A DNA stretch of 64,000 nucleotides from Manihot esculenta (GCF_001659605.2 NC_035161.2:4110265-4174264); one strand, 5' to 3'. Counted from the first letter of the stretch, positions 11,834 through 24,469 are shown. The notes: generated from the sequence alone by a model not told the origin. Translations and numbers: made by a program.

Positions 11834-14735
11834 TCACCGTGTTACTCTATAACCCTACACATTCAAATAACATATAACAAGCAACAATCAGTTTTAAGAT
11901 AAGAGAAACAAAAACAAGGCAATCAAAATTTATGCACATGTCAATCCTGCCGTTTCCCCTCACTCTTATCTCTTTTTTTTTTTAAACAAAAAATTTGAAG
12001 TCGATAATGGATCCATTTGATCGAGACTTGTGCTAAAAGCCCAATCGTACTTTTCTTTCTCAACCTGTCCCAGTTTTTTCCTTCACAATCTCTCTATTTC
12101 TCACTCAAGTTACTACAATTTTCTCCCCTTAAGCTTCATCAAGCAATATCTAGCTAGTTCTTATAAAAAGTGAGTTTTTTTTTGGCTTTTCTTTTCATTA
12201 CTCACTGTTTTTTGTTTTTTTTTTTTTTTTCGTACTTCTTGATTAAAAATCTTGTTGACGATAGTTTTGTTGTTACATTTAATCTTTAAATCTTTGCTTT
12301 CATTATTTGTTGTTTTTAATCTTTAGCTTATTTGCTATCTATATAATTATTTTAACTATGATGTTTAAGAATGATAGATTTATAGTATTTATTTGATGTA
12401 TTTAAGCTTATTACATAGTTGTGTATCTTAGCTTTACTTGTATCTAGCAGTATCTAATCATTTTATGAACTTAGCAAACTTTCAAAAGAATTTGCATGCA
12501 GCCAAGCCTTTACTATCATGACTCATGTTACGGTCGTCATAGGCTTATTTCCCTCACCTGCGACCGCAAACGTGATTTAAAACCACGTTCCAGGCTGGTT
12601 CCAGTTCAAGTCCAAAAAAGGGGCACTGAAACCCGCCACTCTATACCACTATTTCAGACTGTTTCACGAATCAGAACAGTTGATCAGATCCGTTTCACAA
12701 TTCGAACCAGCCTATGGCAGGATCTACTCCAATTTACCCCATGCTTAGCCAAATTGTTATAGTTTCTTATTTCCTAAACCAAGATTAATCCACCCTGAGT
12801 TCACATAAAGATCAACCTGAATTTTTTAAGTTGACAAACTAGGCGTCAAGCTAGCTCGACTCAGTTAACAGTCATCTTACAAAATAACAAAGCGTAGAAA
12901 GCACACAAACCTTAACCCGTTTCAACAGATCCTTAGCATTAGCATCATTGTTGAAATGATCACGTACAGGCTGCAGAATATATTGAGGACACAATTAGCT
13001 TGTTAACTTTAAGAAATTGTACACCACGCATCACATAATAAAAGCAAGATGGACAATCAATCATGTAGACAGTAGACACAATTATCTTTAAAATACAACC
13101 ACAACATCAAGAACAATAATAATATATACCATGTAACTAAACTGCAGGATGAGGCATTAATATCGATACAAAAAGATGGCAGTTAAGAACAATCACAGTA
13201 ACATGTTTGGTGGAAAGATTTAAGTCATTCATTCATCTAAATTAACAAAATATAGAATTCATTTATGTAAACAGACTCTACAAAAAAGCAAATGCAGTAT
13301 TAGGAATTCAATTGTGAATGACTGATTATATTTGGTAATATAAAATGAGAAACCAGCTTACAAACCTTCCTGGTTATTTAACAGCCACCATCAGAAACTC
13401 CACCCTTCAAACCTTGGCCTTCAACTTAACATAAATATCCATGTCAATCATGGTAAGTTTCAGGCCAAGCCACATGAGACGCATTTTTATCTTAATAGAT
13501 CCAAGATAGTAGTATATAGGCCTATCAAGATGAATACTATAAGCAGGGGTAGAAATGGATTACCTGCAGTATCTTATTTAATGCTCTAGCCAGAGAAGGT
13601 TTCAGGTCACCAGGATGCAGTTCACCACTTTCATATTCAGCAACAACTTCTTCAAAGCTTTTAAAGATCCTAAATCAATACAAGAATGCATAACCATCAA
13701 GATACAGCTTATTGAAGTTGAACTACACAGTAATCAAGCATTTGTTACAATCATAAGTTCATGATCAATAAGACTTAACATAAGAATGAAGTGATTAGGA
13801 GGAACTGCCAAACTTGAGAAAGTGTAGGCAAATTTTAGACTCAGAAAAGGGGGAGAAAAAGAGGAAAAGGTGAACAGAACACAACACACTTCCTTTTTTC
13901 CCCCTCCCCTTTGCTCAGTCAGTCAGTCTCAAATCATTGCCAAAGCTGAAGCCAAAACAGTAAACGCTGAAGTAACTAGAAGGTAAGAGAACTTACTTTT
14001 CTCCACCATTTTCAACACTGCGCTCCACCTTAAATTCATTAAACCATGGGAAGATAATGAATTTGATGTAGTCCAGACAAGGATTCCCATCAACAATTTT
14101 TGGGGGACAATATGCCTTCTTTATCTTCACATTTACTTCTGCCTATGACAACCATTGAAAAGAATAATGAAGTAGCAGGTAAGAGAGATTTGTTCCCAGG
14201 CATTTTTACATTATTTATTTTTCTCCATATAAAAGAAAAACACACCTCTTCGTCCTCCATAAAGATGGAAGAAGATGGATCACTTTTAGACATCTTTTCT
14301 TGCCCTTGTTGTAAACCCGGGAGCATGTCTGCATTCACAGCAGTCAGAATCAAGGATTAACCCAGAAAATAAAAGCTCATTATATCACTTTGAAATCTAA
14401 ATAAAGGAATTAGGAAAATACGATGAGATAAAATGATGGGCTTGTTTTTCCTCTTGATGTCATCACAGTATTCTCTTGCAAGAACATTCACTTTCCGTTG
14501 ATCCATGCCCAGCTGACAAATGTCAGCCTGTTGAAAAGAAAACATTGGAAAAGATGTAAACTATTATAACACAAAGCATATGGTGATGGAAGATAAAATA
14601 TATCGAGAAAATCAGTCCTAACTCCTAAGCAATTATACAATATGAACACACTCTTCTACGCAACCTATGCCATTAGCATAACAACAAATAGATTGCACGG
14701 TCATATCAAGTCCAACGGATTCCACTCCAGCAGAG

Positions 14736-14813
<78 letters not shown>

Positions 14814-17500
14814 GAGATAAAGAGATGGACACCAGAGTTACTGGCTATTCAGATTTCGAAAGAGCACAAAGTTGTCATTAACATATGTGCTGAGATACAA
14901 GGTGTTATTTTTAGGCTATTTACATAAAAAAATCCAAAATTTTTCGCTGTTTTATAATTTAATCCAAAACTTTAAAAGTTTGGTAAATTTGTCTAAAATT
15001 GCAAACTTTGTTGCAACCATATTCAAGCTTAAAACTTGAATTGGAGAGAGTGTTTTGCTGACGTGATACGGATTATTTTAGTATACTCATATACCACGTA
15101 GATAAATATTATCGATATAAAAAATCCAAAACTCTTAGCTATTTTGCAATTTAATTCAAAAATTTAAATTTTAATATAATTCAACTCAAAATCTCTAAAT
15201 TTATACTATTTTACCACTAAATTTCTAAAACCTTATTATTATACTTCATTCCCGTTTGTTTGGTGCAAAAAACCATAGCAATACTTCTTTCTATTTTTAA
15301 ATTTTGATTCTTTTAATTCTTTTGGGTTTTAATCATGTCTCTCTCAATGCAATATTTGTGCTTGTACATTTAAGATTCTGTAGACAGTAAGATTATAATT
15401 TCTATTTTTTATTAAATTGACATGTTTTCTTATAACGAATACAGTGAAATTTATTGTGATAGACACCTGACAAAGTATTTAGAAAATAAGAAACTAATAA
15501 ATATGAGATCCATTGCAATTTCTCTTGGAACTAGTGGCAAATAAAAGAAGTTAAAGTTGTATTTTTTTGCACCAGGTCAAAGGGGATGAAGAAAAATAAA
15601 TTGGGATTTTGAGATGAATTACACTAATTTTTAAAGATTTGGACTAAATTGGAAGATAAGAAAAAGTTTTGAATTTTTTGTATCAATATCATTTATCTGT
15701 GTCATATGAGTATAATAAAATAATTAACGTCATATTGTCACGTCAGCAAAACACACTCTTTTCAATTCAAGTTTTAAGCTTGGATATAATTGCAAACAAG
15801 TTTGCAATTTTGAACAATTTTACCAACTTTTAAGGTTTTGGATTAAATTACAAAATAGCGAAAAGTTTTAGATTTTTCATGTAAATAGGCCTTATTTTTA
15901 TTTCAAGATTAATATTACTTATAACCTAAGTTCATGATTACAGTGTAGCCAGTTCAGAAGTAGAAGTACAATATCTAAACAAATTTCAGCCCTTTTCAAG
16001 TTCAATTTGAGCTAAACTGGTAATCTATTCTACAGAAAGAAGAATTAAGGAATTTTGTTGGGGAACAGCCAAAGTCAGTGACAGGCAATCAATAACAGAG
16101 ATGGAGAAAGCAATCCATCGAATATTTTTTAAGTATTACTAATGGGACAGATAAAAAATGGGCAAATTTTAGCACACTAAACTTGATACTGCCCAGTGCT
16201 TACAGAATTAAATCACTTAAAAGTGCCTACTTCGATTTAACCCAAACACATATGACTCATGAAAAAGTTAACATTGGAACCTTTTCAAAGGTTCTATGTA
16301 GTTACTACGACCATGTAAGAAATTCATAAGAATTTGTTTATTTTGGAAAACTAGCAAGATAATTAATTCCATTGCAATGATGCAAATACCTTGAGAAAAA
16401 ATATGTCAGCACACTGCATGCATGGATACAGAATCTGGGCTGCTGTCAGCTCGTCTTGCTCACTACGACCCATTATTTGAACACACCTAATGAAAAGAAA
16501 ATAAATTTTAGTTCACTAATGATTATGGTGATTGCAGAAGAGAAAAGGAAAAATTTCAATCTGTACTCTGGTACCTCATTATCCTGGGAAGCTTGTTCCT
16601 GCGCGCAATGTCCATTACAAGAGGCCAGTACTCAAATGCCCGAGAGTTAATTTCCTCTGAAGACCAGAGAAATTCCACTTTATCTCCTTCAAGATCCATC
16701 CCAACTGCCTTCCATATCTCAATCAAATAACGTCCTACCGTTTGAATTTTCTTCAAGTCTCCTCCCATTTTGTTGTTTAGCTGGGCAAACCAATCAGCAA
16801 TCCAAATTTTCACTTTGCAACCAGCAGACGTCAGTTTATTCACATTTATAGTCTTCATAACTCCCTGTTTGACATTCAAGTCGCAGAAAGGAAAACAAAA
16901 TCAGCAATGGGTACCAAAAACGTAGAAAAAGAAGTGCTAGCTGATCAGTGATCAGCAAACTTCAAATCTTGGGTGATATAGCGGAATTTAAAGGCACTCA
17001 ACCTTACAAGAGCATGGAAATTGCAATTATAATGTAGTTAAACAGTGTTCAACAGCAATCTGGTGAGCAACTACGAGGCCAATTCTATCAGAACAGCTTG
17101 GGATATGACTATGTAGTTCATCAACAAAAATAAGTGCGGAAGCAAGAAGTGAGTACCTGGGCAATGTGCATTCTCCCAGAAGGCTCGAAGCCATCATAGC
17201 AAATGGGTTGGGGCTTTTTGGAAAGAAGATTGAAGAGTTCATCCTCTTGTATACACTCTTCTCCAACGCTCCTTACAATCCGAAACCTCTCCTCTGCACT
17301 CAGCCTGACTTTCAATAATCAACAACATCATTACACAAATTAAAGAACTACCCATTAGAATCGAATCAATAATTAGATTAGAGGGAGTGAGCTCACTGGG
17401 AAGAGGAAGAAGAGGAGGCAGGAATAGAATTTGAATAGGAAGAATTGACCGAGAGGGACTGCATCTCTTGGGACGGTGGTGCTTGCTCCTCTGTTGACAT
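11834..17500 (-). CDS. TyrRS: Tyrosyl-tRNA synthetase, cytosolic plant type
   Basis: This class I aminoacyl-tRNA synthetase charges tRNA-Tyr with tyrosine using ATP. Exons, all with GT/AG introns and matching phase, are 17397-17500, 17157-17304, 16575-16864, 16390-16486, 14422-14527, 14246-14328, 13997-14142, 13564-13669, 12911-12970 and 11834-11854. Together they make 1161 bases, 386 residues plus TGA, the usual size for the plant cytosolic enzyme. The N-terminus is a Ser/Gln-rich tail. The nucleotide-binding HIGH-type motif reads HIAQ (residues 81-84, in GFEPSGRMHIAQ). KMSKS is intact at about 260-264, and exon 4 carries SEQDELTAAQILYPCMQCAD. The protein ends GYRVTR. The ATG at 17498-17500 was chosen because the upstream frame has no other ATG. 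No plastid transit peptide is evident. Intron 4 (1.86 kb) holds a MULE and a microsatellite. Homology was recognised from memory; a database search would settle the closest paralog. Confidence 0.95.
14739..14811. repeat. (AT)21-(GA)15 compound microsatellite
   Basis: A perfect run of 21 AT dinucleotides (14739-14780) is followed directly by 15 GA dinucleotides (14781-14810). It lies in intron 4 of TyrRS and is likely length-polymorphic. Confidence 0.97.
14914..15891. mobile_element. Non-autonomous Mutator-like element (MULE), long TIRs
   Basis: This 978-bp element has terminal inverted repeats starting GGCTATTTACAT on the left and GGCCTATTTACAT on the right (reverse strand). The inverted match runs, with mismatches and small gaps, for about 330-360 bases from each end, as far as a TTTGGTGCAAAAAA / TTTTTTTGCACCA block. 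Both ends are flanked by TTATTTTTA (14905-14913 and 15892-15900), a perfect 9-bp duplication. TIRs of hundreds of bases with a 9-bp target site are the MULE signature. There is no transposase frame, so it would depend on a partner. It sits in intron 4 of TyrRS and does not touch splice sites. Confidence 0.88.
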
Positions 17501-18690
17501 AGTTAAACAGAGATGAAATGGAGGCAGATTAATGAAGGATTGATGAGGAGGAAGAAGATCTAAGGGGGTTTGATCTAGGTTTTGGAAGATTGTTTTTTTG
17601 TGGCCATGGCCGTTGAGTCCAGCCCAGATCAAAAAAGCTTAAACAGCCCAAATCAGAGTATACCCAAATGCCCAACGCAACGAAAGCGACACAACCATTT
17701 ATGCTTTGTGGGAAGAGGAGAGGATAGAAAAAGAATAAAAATTCGATTTTTGTAAATTTTTTTGTTTAAACATTAATGCTTTTGTTTGGATCGGGGAAGA
17801 TAGTGAAAAGAGAAGAAATTTGATGTATCAAACTTTTCTTATTTTGACATTAAATAGAGGCAGAAGTGGAAGAATTTATATTTCTCAAATTTTTATATTC
17901 AATTTAAAAAAATTTACTAGTTTTTAAATATTATTATTATTAAATATTTTTAAAAATTTATTAAAATATTCTTATATTTTTTCTCCGTTCATTTTATTTC
18001 TGCCGTTAAAAGTATAGCAAAACATCAAATTAGCCCATTCTTCTGTTTCTTCTCCTCCTTTTTCGATTCTTCTTCTTTAATTCTTTCTCTTTTTCTCTTT
18101 TTTATTTTTATTTTTATTTTGAAAATAAGAAATTATTTTATTAATGGAGAGAAACAATAATAAAATTTTAATAAATATGAGAAAAAATAAATATACTTTA
18201 ATAGATTAAAAAATGATAAGAATATTTTAATAAATTTTTAAAAATATAGATAATAACTTGTTAATAATGTGAATAGTCAGAGACTAAATAATAGATTTTA
18301 TTTGAGGGCAAAATTAAATTTAAAAAATTTTTTTCTCTCATATTTCATCTATTCTAACATAAAAGAGTACGAAAAAATATTTCATTTAAATAAAATATAA
18401 TGACGTTTTAATAAATTTCTGAAAATATAAAAATTAATTTACGTTTTAATAAATTTTTAAAAATATAGGAATTGATTTATTAATAATAGTAAATTTAAAG
18501 ACTAAATAGTAAATCTCTCTTTAATTTAAAATATTTCTTTTCAACTCTGTGAAAAATAGAGAAAAATAAACATTAATTGTATGAAAATAATTGAAGATCC
18601 TATTTTTTTATATTTCTGTTTTTTCACTTTTGAGAATATATAATTATTTATCCTATTTTTATTCAACAGTATATTTAAATAGTGTCTGGT
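17501..18690. other. TyrRS upstream region and AT-rich intergenic DNA
   Basis: The first 200 bases upstream of the TyrRS ATG should contain its 5' UTR and promoter. On the gene strand, TGGGCT/TGGGCC-like site II words occur near 17612-17650. From about 17740 to 18690 the sequence is very AT-rich with repeated short blocks such as TTTAATAAATTTTTAAAAATATA (shown here only as a style, near 18225 and 18445). I see no gene. Confidence 0.35.
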
Positions 18691-19104
18691 CCAGAGTTGA
18701 TATGATTTCTTTTAGTATAGGGTTTTATGAGTGGGTACTGTTGAAGCTTCGGGTTTCAGTGGTGGGGTTTGGATCTTCTAGAGTTCGGCAATTAGATCTC
18801 TCTCTGTCCTTCATACCAATTCTCAGTTTATTCATTGTATGGTTCACGGTGACAATCAGATAAATTGGGAATTCACAGCTTGTGTATGGTAGTCCGTGTG
18901 AACAATATCGCAACCTCTTTTTCCAAAACCTTTCACAGTATGGCTCTTGTTATATCTAATCCTTGGCTGCTGGTTGGTGATTTTAATACTGTTATGGAGC
19001 TGGATGAAACTACTGCTACAGGCCACCATGTGGCCTCTAAATGTTCGATTTTTTGGTAATGGATTAATCGACTGGCGTTAATGGATCTGGGCTTCATGGG
19101 GACA

Positions 19105-19140
19105 AAGTTTACTTGGTGGCGAGGATTGGCGGTTAATGGG
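19105..19140 (+). repeat. Left copy of a 36-bp flanking direct duplication
   Basis: Bases 19105-19140 (AAGTTTACTTGGTGGCGAGG ... TTAATGGG) are repeated exactly at 20388-20423. They flank the foldback element. Removing one copy and the insert restores the LINE endonuclease frame (WWRGLAVNG followed by CRVARS), so the duplication was made on insertion or repair. Confidence 0.95.
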
Positions 19141-20387
19141 ATGAAAATATATTTTTAAAATCATGCAGGATCCGAAAATATTTTCGGATCCTGTGTGTCA
19201 ACTTTGCGAGTTCGGCAGTCATAATGCCGAACTCGCTAGTTCGGCACCTATGGCGCCGAACTGTTGCAAGTTCGGCACCAAGAGTGCCGAACTTTGGAAA
19301 TTGAGGCTTGTTCGGCACTATGAGTGCCGAACAAGCCTCGTCCATGCCACGGGAGCAGTGAACTGCTCCCGTGGCCACGCTCGCTTCCTCAGGAATGTGG
19401 GACGAAGCGTTGAAAGAAAAGGTTCGGCACTATAAGTGCCGAACCCTTTCTGCATGCATGCAGGCCACGCGGGAACATGCATGTGGCCTGCATGCAAAAT
19501 TTTTTATTTTATTTATTTTACTTTTAATTTTAATATTTATAAGTAAAATATATTTGAAATATTTATATATAATTGTAAAAATTTTTATTTTTTAAATATA
19601 AAAAATAAATATTTTTGATAAAAAAATTTAAATTTATATTAACTTATTTTTAGGAAAATTTGAAAAGTCAAACAATATAAAATATGTTTTCCTAAATAAA
19701 TAGAGCTTAAAATATCGTTAATATTTTTATTAATTAATTATTTTATTATAATAAATAATTCAATTTTTATATTTAAATTTTAATTAAAAAATAAAATATA
19801 TTAATAAATATATTTATAAAAGTCTTAATATAATTTTGTGAAAAATTACTTGTATGTTTTAAAAAAAATAATTATTTGAAGATTATATCAAAAATATTTA
19901 TTTTTTATATTTAAAAAATAAAATTTTTTACAATTATATATAAATATTTCAAATATATTTTACTTATAAATATTAAAATTAAAAGTAAAATAAATAAAAT
20001 AAAAAATTTTGCATGCAGGCCACATGCATGTTCCCGCGTGGCCTGCATGCATGAAAGGGTTCGGCACTTATAGTGCCGAACCTTTTCTTTCAACGCTTCG
20101 TCACACATTCCTGAGGAAGCGAGCGTGGCCACGGGAGCAGTTCACTGCTCCCGTGGCATGGACGAGGCTTGTTCGGCACTCATAGTGCCGAACAAGCCTC
20201 AATTTCCACAGTTCGGCACTCTTGGTGCCGAACTTGCAACAGTTCGGCGCCATAGGTGCCGAACTAGCGAGTTCGGCATTATGACTGCCGAACTCGCAAA
20301 GTTGACACACAGGATCCGAAAATATTTTCGGATCCTGCATGATTTTAAAAATATATTTTTATTTTAGCATGATTTAAAAAATTGCTC
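19141..20387. mobile_element. Foldback element: inverted repeat built of nested hairpins
   Basis: Two arms, 19141-19620 and 19886-20362, are nearly perfect reverse complements (about five differences seen, including one 3-bp indel). The loop of about 265 bases is AT-rich, and 25 extra bases (20363-20387) lie at the right end. Each arm is a chain of short inverted repeats. In the left arm: a perfect 28-bp palindrome 19166-19193; a 12-bp stem 19206-19236; 19238-19262; a 10-bp stem 19269-19293; a 16-bp stem 19303-19339; a 14-bp stem with 2-nt loop 19346-19375; a 10-bp stem 19421-19445; and a 14-bp stem 19455-19496. Five contain TTCGGC...GCCGAA. The mirror set is in the right arm. No protein is encoded; apparent frames on the two arms simply mirror each other. 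Flanked by a 36-bp duplication inside the LINE. Confidence 0.92.
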
Positions 20388-20423
20388 AAGTTTACTTGGT
20401 GGCGAGGATTGGCGGTTAATGGG
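20388..20423 (+). repeat. Right copy of the 36-bp flanking direct duplication
   Basis: It is identical to 19105-19140. LINE sequence continues from here in the correct order (TGTAGGGTTGCTCG), so this copy, or the left one, is the original. Confidence 0.95.
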
Positions 20424-21973
20424 TGTAGGGTTGCTCGTTCGTGCATTATGTAATATACAATGGAGGCTCATTTTTTCCTTGGCTCACGTGTCTCACCTTG
20501 AGGGGTCACTTCGAATCATTGTCCTCTACTCATTCAATTCTTTGGTGGTGAGCGTGGTCCATCAAGAGTCTCTTAGCCTCGTCTTTTCTCTTCCGATCGA
20601 CATAGCTTCCATACCCGAAGTATTTATCGTATGTGAGGTCTAAGTGGCATGATTCCTCTAACCTCTCCTCCACTTTAACCGAGATGAGAGTAGCATTGCA
20701 GCAAAAGAAGTTTTTGGCATATAAAATGGAAAAAACGTCGTCTTTTAGCCCGCGTCAAGGGCATCCAATCAAAGCTATCTACTAACTTTCACGGTGGCCT
20801 CGCCCGACTGAAAGCTAAGCTGCGAAAGGAATTGGATATGGTGTTAGATCAGGAGGAATTGCTTTGGTTTCAAAAATCTAGGGAGAAGTGTATCCTGGAG
20901 GGAGACAGAAATACTTCTTATTGTCATACTAATGCCGTGGTGAAAAGAAACAAAAAAATTATTCGGGGCATAAAACTACAGGATGAGATATGGTGTTTAG
21001 ATTAGATTGTTTTGGCTTCTGCTGGTCCGGACTTTTATAAAAAATTATATACGAAAGATGCTCCATTTAAAGGGGTTTGTTCTTTCCCTTCGACCTTTCC
21101 CCCTCTATCTGAGTTTAATAGGGTGGCGCTTAAAGCCCCGTTTATGAATGAGGAGGTCAAATAGGCTCTATTTGCAATGGACCCTTATAAAGCATTAGGT
21201 CCAGATGGTTTTCATGCTGTGTTCTATCAAAAATCTTGGGAAGTTGTAGGCCCACATGTTTGTTCTTTTGCCCTTAATTTTCTTAATGATGGAATTCTGC
21301 CTGAGGGGGTTTGTGACATTCTGGTGACCTTGCTACCAAAAGTGGCTAATCCAGAATATATCACTCAGTTTCGTCCTATCTCGGCGTGCAACGTTATGTT
21401 TAAAATCTTAACCAAGGCACTCACATGTCGGTTATAGAAGGTTCTGCCTGCTTTGGTCTCTCCTGTGTAAAATAGTTTCGTCCCTGGTCGCCACTTACAT
21501 GATAAAGTCATTATTCTACAGGAAGTCATACATTCCATGAACTTGAAATCTAGGTCTAGTGGTTGATGATTCTCAAGATTGATTTAGAAAAAGCATATGG
21601 TCGACTCCGTTGGGACTGTATATTGGATTCTGTTCAGCAATCGGGTTTTTTCGTCTAAATGGGGCAACATTATTTCGAAGCGTTTACATGCCTGTTCAAT
21701 GCGAGTTCTATGGAATGGTGAAGTTTCAATGGACTTTAAGCCTACTCATGGTGTTAGACAAGGACACCCACTTAGCCCTTATCTGTTTGTTTTGGGAATG
21801 GAATGTTTGAATCATTGTATTGCACAAACTATTCAGGAAGGCTGGTGGCATCCTTTTCCCATCACTCGATGGGGACCGTTGTTGTCTCACCTTTTTTTTG
21901 CCAATGACTTGTTGCTTTTTGCTGAAGCATCTCTTTCCCAATTACAGATGATTCTTGACTGCTTGCATCACTA

Positions 21974-22053
21974 TTTCTCTGGACAAAGAATCAACATGAG
22001 CAAACTTTGGGAATTTCTCTGGACAAAGAATCAACATGAGCAAGTCTAAGATT
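21974..22053 (+). repeat. 40-bp tandem duplication in the LINE RT
   Basis: The block beginning TTTCTCTGGACAAAGAATCA recurs with a 40-bp offset at 21974 and 22014. The copies are close to identical before diverging at GCAAAC versus GCAAGT. It breaks the RT frame after the SGQRINMSK motif and is a recent local slip in a dead element. Confidence 0.85.
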
Positions 22054-23237
22054 TTTTTCTCCCCCAATGTAGACTTGGATATGCAAACTTCTATCTGTAA
22101 TGCGGCGGGTATGACTATGGTGAATGATCAGGGTGTGTACTTAGGAGTTCCTCTACTACACAACAGACCCTCTAAGGCCCTCTTTGATCCACTTTTATCA
22201 AAGATTGACAGACATCTTGCAAACTGAAAAATGCACTGAAAGTTCCACAGCGAATTCTATCATTCCTTTGGCTGGTCTTTCATGACCGTTTGATGACAAA
22301 TTTAGAAAGGTATCGAAGGGGTTTTACTTCGTATCAAGACTGCTCAGTTTGTGGTGCAGCTGAAGAATCAATGTTGCATATTCTACGGGATTGTCCTCTC
22401 GCACAACAGGTCTGGGCGTGTATCTGGGACAGGGATTCGATGTTGCGCTTTATGCTTCTCCCCAAGCAGGATTGGTTTGCTTAGGGATCGTCATTGTCTT
22501 CTTTCCTTTTTCTGAATACTAAAGGTATTTCAATCTTGTGTATAACTGTATGGTGGATCTGGCGTTAGAGGAACGAGTATATTTTTTGCAATAACAATAT
22601 TGCATTGAGATCTAAAATTGCATGCCTCAGGGCCTAAGTTAGTGCAAATGACTCTGTATGGCTACACCACTTGCTCACTTGAAACGTACAGTCATGGATG
22701 TTTCATGGATCCCTTTGGAGGATGGTTGGTGTAAGCTTAACACTGATGGGGCATGTAAGGGGAACCTAGGATATGGAGGGCTGGTGGTGTCCTTCGAGAT
22801 CAATTTGATGTTTAGAAATGTGGGTTTCGGGGAAAGCTAAGTATCTGTTCGAGCACTCCTGCATGGGCTGCATATGGCATGGGAATATGGGTGTCGGCGG
22901 TTGATTATTGAAATGGATTCACAGGCGGCTCTCACGCTGTTGGCCTCTATGGAAGATGTACATTTATGACTACGGTGTCTTCTAGTTTAGTGTAAGTCTC
23001 TCTAGCTTCGTGATTGGCACTGTCAACTTCGGCATTGTTATCGAGAGGCAAATAAGGTGGCTGACTATTTGGCCAATCAAGCTGTTTCTTCTTGGGCTTA
23101 TTTGGAGATCTTGCTGCAATCTCCTGCTGCGGTGGCAAGCTTGTTGCTATGGGATCAACAAGTTTTAGCTAGTCCTCGAATTGTTGGTTTTTCTTAATAC
23201 TCTCTGGGTCTCTCCCCTCCCTTATAACCAGAAAAAA

Positions 23238-24469
23238 AGTATATTTATAAGGATAAAAAAATATTACCTAATTTTTATGATTTTCACTTTTTGAATTTTG
23301 ATTTAATTTGTGTTAAAATAGTATTTTGTAGTTATAATATATGATTTAATTTATATCAAAATAATATATCGTAGTATTATATTATTAGTAAAATCTTAAT
23401 ATTTTAACACAAATTCATATTATGATATACAGATTTTAATACAAATCAAACTACAAATTCTGAATAAAGCTAACTGAATAAAAAAAAAATCAGCACAAAG
23501 GCAAGAAAAATAAAGAAGAAGTGGAAAGCAGGCCCAACGAGGGCATGATGAGAGCACAACATTTAAACACATATACCCTTGGTAAATAAATTCCAGGGGG
23601 AAGCCACTCTTTATACTTTTAGGCACGGTTAACGACTAATTTTGATTTAAAATCTACCATTCAATTTGATTTGATAATTCAAACTGAAATCAGCTAAAAT
23701 GGTTTGAAATGGTTTTATTATTTGATTGTTTCGATTCAATTTTAAATTTATTTTAAAGTAATTAACATTACAGTTTCAATCTGATTTCAGTTAAACCTAA
23801 ATTTTAAATAATTTCTGAAAAAAATAAAAAAACACCTCCTTATCTCTTCAATGCAAAGCTCCTCAATTCTTCAACTTCGAAGCAAGTTAACTCTAGGAAT
23901 TATTTGTGTTTGTTGAAATTTTACATATTTGTTTATAATATTTTATAAGTTTATAAATTCAATTTATAGGCTAAAAGAAACTAAAATGAAAGTGATCAAT
24001 TTTTTATTTTTTATTTATAAACACTAAATTTATAAATTGATTTAACCAAATAAATTACTGTATTATTCTTATTTAATTTATAAATACTAAACTTATAAAT
24101 TGATTTAACCAAAATTGATTTAACCAAATAAATGAAAGCGATCATTTCAACTTTTTGATGTGCAGCATCAATTGCAGTAACCATTTCAAACTCTTAAATT
24201 TTGTTATTAAACGTGCAGAGTTTTAAAAAAAAAATCATATAAAGAGCTTCCGAATACCAAATCAACTGAACCAGAAAAAAGGGGTTGGTGTACCAGGCAG
24301 GCACATGACCAATTTCAATTGTATTATTTTACCTCGCAAATGAGTAAAATTGGCTACAAGATGACATTATTAAAGCCAGATTCAACAAATGATGAAAAAT
24401 GCATATGCATGGGGATAAAATTTTTAGGATGGAAGTTGCTTATGTTAGACAAACTTGATCATGGGAGTA
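23238..24469. other. AT-rich intergenic DNA
   Basis: No coding frame, repeat boundary or RNA gene can be supported. The last few hundred bases should include the 3' UTR and polyadenylation site of the cysteine synthase gene, which ends at 24470 on the minus strand. Confidence 0.4.

Larger units (their letters stand above)
18700..23237 (+). mobile_element. Degraded L1-type LINE with RNase H domain
   Basis: Translated pieces on the plus strand follow plant L1 ORF2 order. The apurinic endonuclease region has PWLLVGDFN (about 18960) and GTKFTWWRGLAVNG (about 19100). RT pieces include YKALGPDGFHAVFYQKSWE (21183), FRPISACNVMFKI (21370), NSFVPGRHLHDK (about 21473), LKIDLEKAYGRLRWD and LLSHLFFANDLLLFAEA (about 21880), where the catalytic F-A-D-D has become F-A-N-D. 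Then come the zf-RVT domain (CSVCGAAEESMLHILRDCPL, about 22340) and an RNase H with WCKLNTDGACKGN (about 22730) and ANKVADYLANQA (about 23050). It ends in an A-run at 23231-23237. ORF1 and the 5' part are absent, and stops and frameshifts are many. A 1,247-bp foldback element interrupts the endonuclease. Confidence 0.9.

Noticed and set aside
12496..12762. 88-codon plus-strand frame in TyrRS intron 9
   Set aside because: Biased toward Arg/Thr without domain features, intronic and antisense to the gene; likely chance.
17501..17632. N-terminal extension of TyrRS (44 codons upstream in frame)
   Set aside because: The extended frame starts at TTG and contains no ATG; the first ATG at 17500 matches the family's usual length.
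19163..19435. A 90-codon open frame in the left foldback arm, with an identical one on the opposite strand of the right arm
   Set aside because: It is identical only because the arms are inverted copies. The sequence is a chain of short inverted repeats, not protein-like, with no family resemblance.
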